A stretch of 64,000 bases of DNA from Eustoma russellianum (taxonomy: Eukaryota > Streptophyta > Magnoliopsida > Gentianales > Gentianaceae). Positions 59,201 through 64,000 of the stretch are shown one piece after another (the first letter of the stretch is position 1; each line of letters opens with the position of its first letter). Made by a program: the position numbers and the translations under genes. The stretch spans positions 2,688,939 through 2,752,938 of the forward strand of contig AP025041.1 of NCBI GenBank assembly GCA_036186865.1, read 5' to 3'. Below the pieces are notes generated by a model that saw only the letters and a program-made list of their open reading frames with translations, was not told the origin of the DNA and made no database searches.

Positions 59201-62200
59201 AGCATGATGGACAGAACCAATCACCATGTGGGATCTCCTGGTTGGCATTTGTGGAATAAAATTTAGAGATGTTTCTTAAAATTGATCAAGGATAATATGC
59301 AGAGTGCTTAAAGACAAAAACGATAACATGTAAATAAGCTGTGAAAGCAAACCTCTAAACCCAAGCAGGTCATATGGAACGAGGAAGGACATTGATCACA
59401 TAGGAGCAGTTCACCTCCATAGCGACAGAAAGAACATATTTGATCATTTGAATTAGAATGCCGATGAACCTTTGATCCATGTGAATCACATTTTTTGCTT
59501 CCTACAGGTTTATCACGCTTTAGTTGCAACTGGCAGTCCCGGAGAGACCGACCATCCTCCAAGAAGATATTTGCTGCAGGCCTGTGGTTAGTACTACCAG
59601 CATGAGCTTCAAACTTAGTCAGAGTAAAAACGGATTGGCAGCACATGCATTTAATACCCTCTCGTGTTGCTATTCCATCTTTCATGTGAGCTCCATCCTT
59701 TCGTCCACGGTAATACACTTTTGAATCAGGCAAAACCACATTAGCATCAATCAACCAAGATAAGACGGTGGAAGGATTCTGGCAAGTGGAAGGAGTACCC
59801 GCCTGCCGAGCTCTTCTTTCAGGATTCACATCATCTCTCTGATTGATTAAAGGTTGAGATTCTTCTCCACTTCCATGCAAGCGCAACTTCTCATTCTTGC
59901 TATCCATTTCCAGTAAGACACATGGATCTCGCTTTCTCTTCCTTTGAAGCACATCAATTCCTTCAGTTCCACAACCGCCAAGTTCATTGATGTCTTTGGG
60001 AGATGATGGCATGGTCGATGAAGCCGTTAAAATCTCTTTGAGCTCCTTGGCAAATGATGAAGGATTTAATTGTGTAACAGCCATCTGTCCCTCTTTTTTC
60101 TGTATGTGTTCAAGAGGAGAGGTATTTCTAAGCGAGGATGCCCTTTCCGAAACATACCATACACACGCTTGTCGGAGAGAGTTAAATACTTTTCCACAAG
60201 GAGCTTCATAACGCAGCTCCTTCTTGTCTCCTTTTGGCTGGAGATAAAATTTCCATCCTACCGCAGACAAATGCCTCTTAGCATCCCTGCCAATTTTCCT
60301 GCTCTCTTGATCCCTGCCTTCTAATGACGCATACTCCAACACAGCTTGTGGAAAGTAACGACCTTCAACATTGACATAATCATACCCATGCTGAGTAATT
60401 AATGTCGAATCCTTGATTGTGTCCCTGCCTTTGAAGAGACACTTACCCTGAGAAACCAATTCTGAGTCCTCATGATAGGGATGCGCTTTTTGTGTCAAAA
60501 GAGCTATATTATTAGCTGTATTAACATCAGCTCTTTTAACAGCTTCAGAGATGGAAGGTGCTTTTTCAGTCAAAAGAGCTATATTATTATCTGTGTTATA
60601 ATCAGCTCTTTTGACAGGTTCAGATATGGAAGAAGAAAGGGCACGTGATGTAGGCTCGAGCAAGAGACAGACTTGAATAAGTGATAAGTAAGAAACCTTT
60701 TCTGGAGAAGTATATCGCATTCTAGGCGCTTTGGTAGCTCTGTCTCTTACGAACTCAATCTTCCAACCCAAGTAGGACAGGTGCTTTCTGGCATTCAGAG
60801 CTAATGTCTTCTTTCCTTTAGAAGCAGAATTGTGGCCATTGATATAATCAGAAATTACTTCAGGGCAATACTCAGGTTCTGGTACCAAGTCCTTTCCTGC
60901 AGGAAGCCACTGGATTTTGGAGTTTTTTGTGCGATTATTAACCTTACGATCTTCCTGAAGAGGTGACTCTGACAATGCAGATGGTGGTGAGACATAGCCA
61001 TGTCCATCAAGTCTTTGTGGAGTGATAAGCAAGCTACTCTTTTTGGACATGGCCCCCAACTTGTCTAAATCTGGACAGTTGGGAGCCACATCCATTAGAA
61101 GTGAAGGACTTCCAAAGCTTGCCAGCTTATCCAAAAGAGAATCAGGTTCACAGCTAACCATTGAGAAAGAACCGTCAAAAGTTGTATCATGCTTCATTAG
61201 ACCATCAAAGGTGAGCTCTGAAAATCCCGACACTGAGTGGCATTCCTCTACAATGCCCTTTGCAGCTAGACCGAGATATTTAAATACCAGCTCCAACAAT
61301 AAATCTTTCCATAATTGCCTTGAAGGATTAGTCCATTCCCTAATGTTTTCAAAGCCCCGTTTTACACGTAGATCATACCAAATTTGCTTCACTGAAACAT
61401 AGAGAGGCCATTCTTTCTCAACTTCCTCAATCAATTCAAGAAGTAACCAATCGTCCCGAAATCTCCATTCTCCCCTTACCTCATCCCAGTCTTGAGTGGT
61501 ACGCATGTCTTTCAACTGGACTGTCATCTCATCTCCCATGTCAGGAAAGAAAACCTTCCGCTCATCAGAACTGTCTTCATGGTCAAAAATAACACCTTCC
61601 CACCAGGCAAAATTATGAAGAACATCCACACACTTGCCATAGTGCAGAGACCAGTTGGGCAAATCAACTTTAGGTGGCAAAGGCCTTATAGTACCACGAT
61701 AGCAACTGTTCATAGTTCCTTGATCTTGAGCAACCCACTCAACCAACCTGTCAGAACCATTATCGCACAGCAGCTCACCATACTTGATACAAAATTTACC
61801 ACGATTACATGCAAGAATCTCTCCCTCATGCCACGACCCTAGAAAGCCCTCTTCCATCCACCTCACCTGTACCACGATAATAACCAATTCCTAAAATTTC
61901 TTACCACAAAGGAAGACAAAATAAACAAATCTGTTTATCCGGTAATAATTAAAGGCTACAATTGGGGACTAGCATCCCAGTTCTGTTATCCACATCCGAT
62001 TATGTGGAAGGATATAAACATGGTTCTTACCCCCCAAAAAAAAAAGGATGGCAATAAAATAAAATATCCACAGACCACCGAAAGGAGTGCACGCACATCT
62101 AATACTAGGTATGATCAAAAAAGAGAACTAATTGATTAACACAAGGTGACCTTCATAAATCAAATTACTGCATGAAGCCAAGCAAAAACGACATGCTAGA

Positions 62201-62585
62201 ACTTCGAGAACCCCTGACAGTGGTCCCTAATCGGATAAACCATCAATTAAAGCACAATTCTTGAAGATGCATTCAGAAAATCCCAGAACCAAACAAGCTC
62301 CATATTCCCAAAAGAAGTCAGAAGTTCAAAAAGAAAAACTACCCAGAGGTCTCAATCACCAAACAAAACAAAAAAGAAACAAAAAAGATTAAATCCACAT
62401 ACAATGAACATGTGTTAGACCCACTTATGCAGCATCATCAGTACAAGAACCAAGAAATAAAAAATAAAATTAAAAAAAGGCATCACCTCAACTCTGTTAT
62501 TGACGAAAGATAGCGGTTGCTTCCCGAGTTCAGCATGATATTCTTTGCTCTGCCCCTCTTCTGTTTCTTCTGTTTGGGTCGCCAT
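56271..62585 (-). CDS. Agenet/PHD/GNAT nuclear acetyltransferase, IDM1-like
   Basis: Eleven exons, 5' to 3': 62487-62585, 59353-61866, 59099-59237, 58918-59006, 58430-58674, 58055-58141, 57866-57965, 57443-57650, 57256-57370, 56524-56572, 56271-56393; 1255 aa. Order: Agenet/Tudor-like region (about 34-190; VRWMEEGFLGSWHEGEILAC), two related modules (RKHLSYLGWKIEF and KRHLSAVGWKFYL), a TIFY-binding-type domain (VYYRGRKDGAHMKDGI...CMCCQSVF...FEAHAGSTNHRPA), a C4HC3 PHD finger (about 843-890; CSFCRYGGELLLCDQCPSSF), a second Cys/His cluster, and a GNAT domain (about 985-1125; FKFRRLGMCRILMHEIEK). IDM1-type proteins acetylate histone H3 and promote active DNA demethylation. Exon 2 contains a 25-aa tandem duplication. 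IDM1-like function is inferred from domains. Confidence 0.9.
60485..60634 (-). repeat. 75-bp in-frame tandem duplication in exon 2
   Basis: Units at 60485-60559 and 60560-60634, encoding VKRADYNTDNNIALLTEKAP and VKRADVNTANNIALLTQKAH type segments. The copies differ at several positions, so the duplication is not brand new. Confidence 0.9.
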
Positions 62586-64000
62586 TGACGAAGGCTCAAG
62601 AGTTTATGGAAATATGGGGTTCTGGGTTTTTGCGGTTTTTTACGCCTCTGCAAATACTATTAATAGTTGATGGTCGGTGAAAGCGCCAGAGGTTCCCTGT
62701 TACAGCCAGAGTAATTTTTTTATGAGACGTTTTTACCCCTCACGTGTTCACTAATTAATACTTGCGGTTTAACAATTATGACTAATCTCAACGGTGGCTG
62801 CTTATAAAACATTAAATGTGCTTCTTTAGTAGGAGTTTGATCAGTAATATATTTACCAAAAGTTATGGTTCCAATAAAATACTTACCATCTGTATTCCAA
62901 CCGAACAAATTGCGATTGTTTTAGGATATAAAATCATCGTAATATTCTTTTATGATTGTATTTTATAATATGTCAAAATAATACATTTTCTATGCATTCA
63001 TTAATTTAGGAGTTGTCAAATAATAATACTACATAAAGTAGGAGATAAAAATATGACTTGGTAATATTTATCCTGTTCTCCTTTGGGTGCCTATTCAGTG
63101 GTATATCGAAAGTCACACAATAATATTTTCAATCTGATGATTTTTCTATGAAACTTTTGTGTAACAGTCACTAACTTTTAAAATTTTGAATTAGACTGCT
63201 ATAATTAATAAAATCTGTAAAGATATAGTTTTGAAAAAATTAATTTTTTAAATGGTTCGATAAATCTCAGCTGTTTGTGTAAAGGCTAGAACTTGCAGAA
63301 GCTATAGCAATCAAATAAATATTTCACGTATGATAAGTATGATAAAGTGCAAAGAAATCTCACTACTCTGCAATCCTTAGGGTTTAGGAGTAAACTAAAT
63401 CCGTTTACCATTGGTGATAAATACTTACCGCTACAATTTCGCCGTACATATAAATCTCAAGGTAAAACTTATCATTTCCAAGTAAGAATATTTTTCTAAG
63501 ATACATGGATAAATATTAATTAAAATGTTGATGGAAAATCTATCAGGGTGGTCATAATCTCATTGGAAACGTGATTCAAGTTATCTACCCACCTTGTAAT
63601 CACTACCCAATAAATTGCTGGACATAATAAAATTCCAGAAATTAAATATACATTTCATAAAGTATTACACCATCAAGAGAATGAAATAGATATGGGATAA
63701 TTACAGTTAGACACAATTACCTCTATGTCTCGTTTAGTTTAACAACAATACATACTCAGTATATCCCAACAACAACAAAAGCTATTGTTAAGATTTGGGG
63801 AAGGTGAGAGGCAGACGAACAATACCTGCATCTAAAAGGATAGAGAGTTCGTTTCCAACGAGACCCCCGGCTCTATATGTACCTGCATAGACACAGTTTG
63901 CTTCCAACGAGACTCCCGACTCTATATGTACTTGCATAGACACATAATGAACGACAAATAATGCAAGAAAAAAACAAACACAAAAAAATACAAAGTCAAC
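62586..64000. other. intergenic DNA with SINE-like repeat
   Basis: Upstream region of the IDM1-like gene, then AT-rich DNA. About 63745-63950 resembles the Au-like SINE fragments at 30955 and 40795. It contains a roughly 52-bp tandem ('tccaacgagac(c/t)cccg(g/a)ctctatatgtac'). No gene seen. Confidence 0.45.

Noticed and set aside
1..64000. tRNA or rRNA genes
   Set aside because: None recognised; the tRNA-like matches seen are the retrotransposon primer-binding sites.

Overview
The window is plant nuclear DNA, from a dicot and probably an asterid. The evidence is large intron-bearing genes with GT-AG splice sites, plant-only protein families (ATL RING-H2, ETO1-like, MRH1/MDIS-type receptor kinase, IDM1-like PHD/GNAT), copia and chromovirus LTR retrotransposons with a plant initiator-Met-tRNA primer site, and SINEs ending in (TTG)n. 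Nothing points to a bacterial or organellar origin. The species cannot be named from the sequence alone.

Layout: 1-1909 is intergenic, with a decayed copia gag/protease relic on the minus strand. 1915-8205 is a complete but defective copia element (+) with CTTTT target duplications. 8233-9539 is a MULE-like element with long inverted repeats and a captured host-gene fragment. About 9840-10064 is a SINE. 10595-14483 (+) is a 9-exon LRR receptor pseudokinase. It converges on 15429-19874 (-), a 4-exon ETO1-like gene with a SINE in its last intron. 19875-25388 is AT-rich intergenic DNA with a foldback MITE. 25389-30845 is a nearly intact copia element (-). 31443-32345 (-) is an intronless ATL RING-H2 gene. 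32346-38196 is intergenic, with a second MITE copy and a broken CHUP1-like gene. 38197-39609 (-) is an intronless MAPKKK. 39610-44105 is intergenic with another SINE. 44106-54270 is a very young Ty3/gypsy chromovirus (-) with 2607-bp LTRs. 54712-55006 is a hAT-type MITE. 56271-62585 (-) is an 11-exon Agenet/PHD/GNAT (IDM1-like) gene. The remainder is intergenic.

The host genes are unrelated plant signalling and regulatory genes (receptor-like kinase, ethylene-synthesis control, ubiquitin ligase, MAP kinase cascade, chromatin acetylation), not a pathway cluster. The most unusual structure is in the chromovirus. Each LTR carries five 46-nt hairpins whose 8-bp stems differ between copies while staying perfectly paired, followed by an array of about 41-bp hairpin repeats. 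The coding region is interrupted by two short GT-AG introns, at the gag/protease junction and inside RNase H. Exon structures were inferred by reading splice sites by eye. Each complete gene model gives a total length divisible by three and unbroken family motifs across the junctions.
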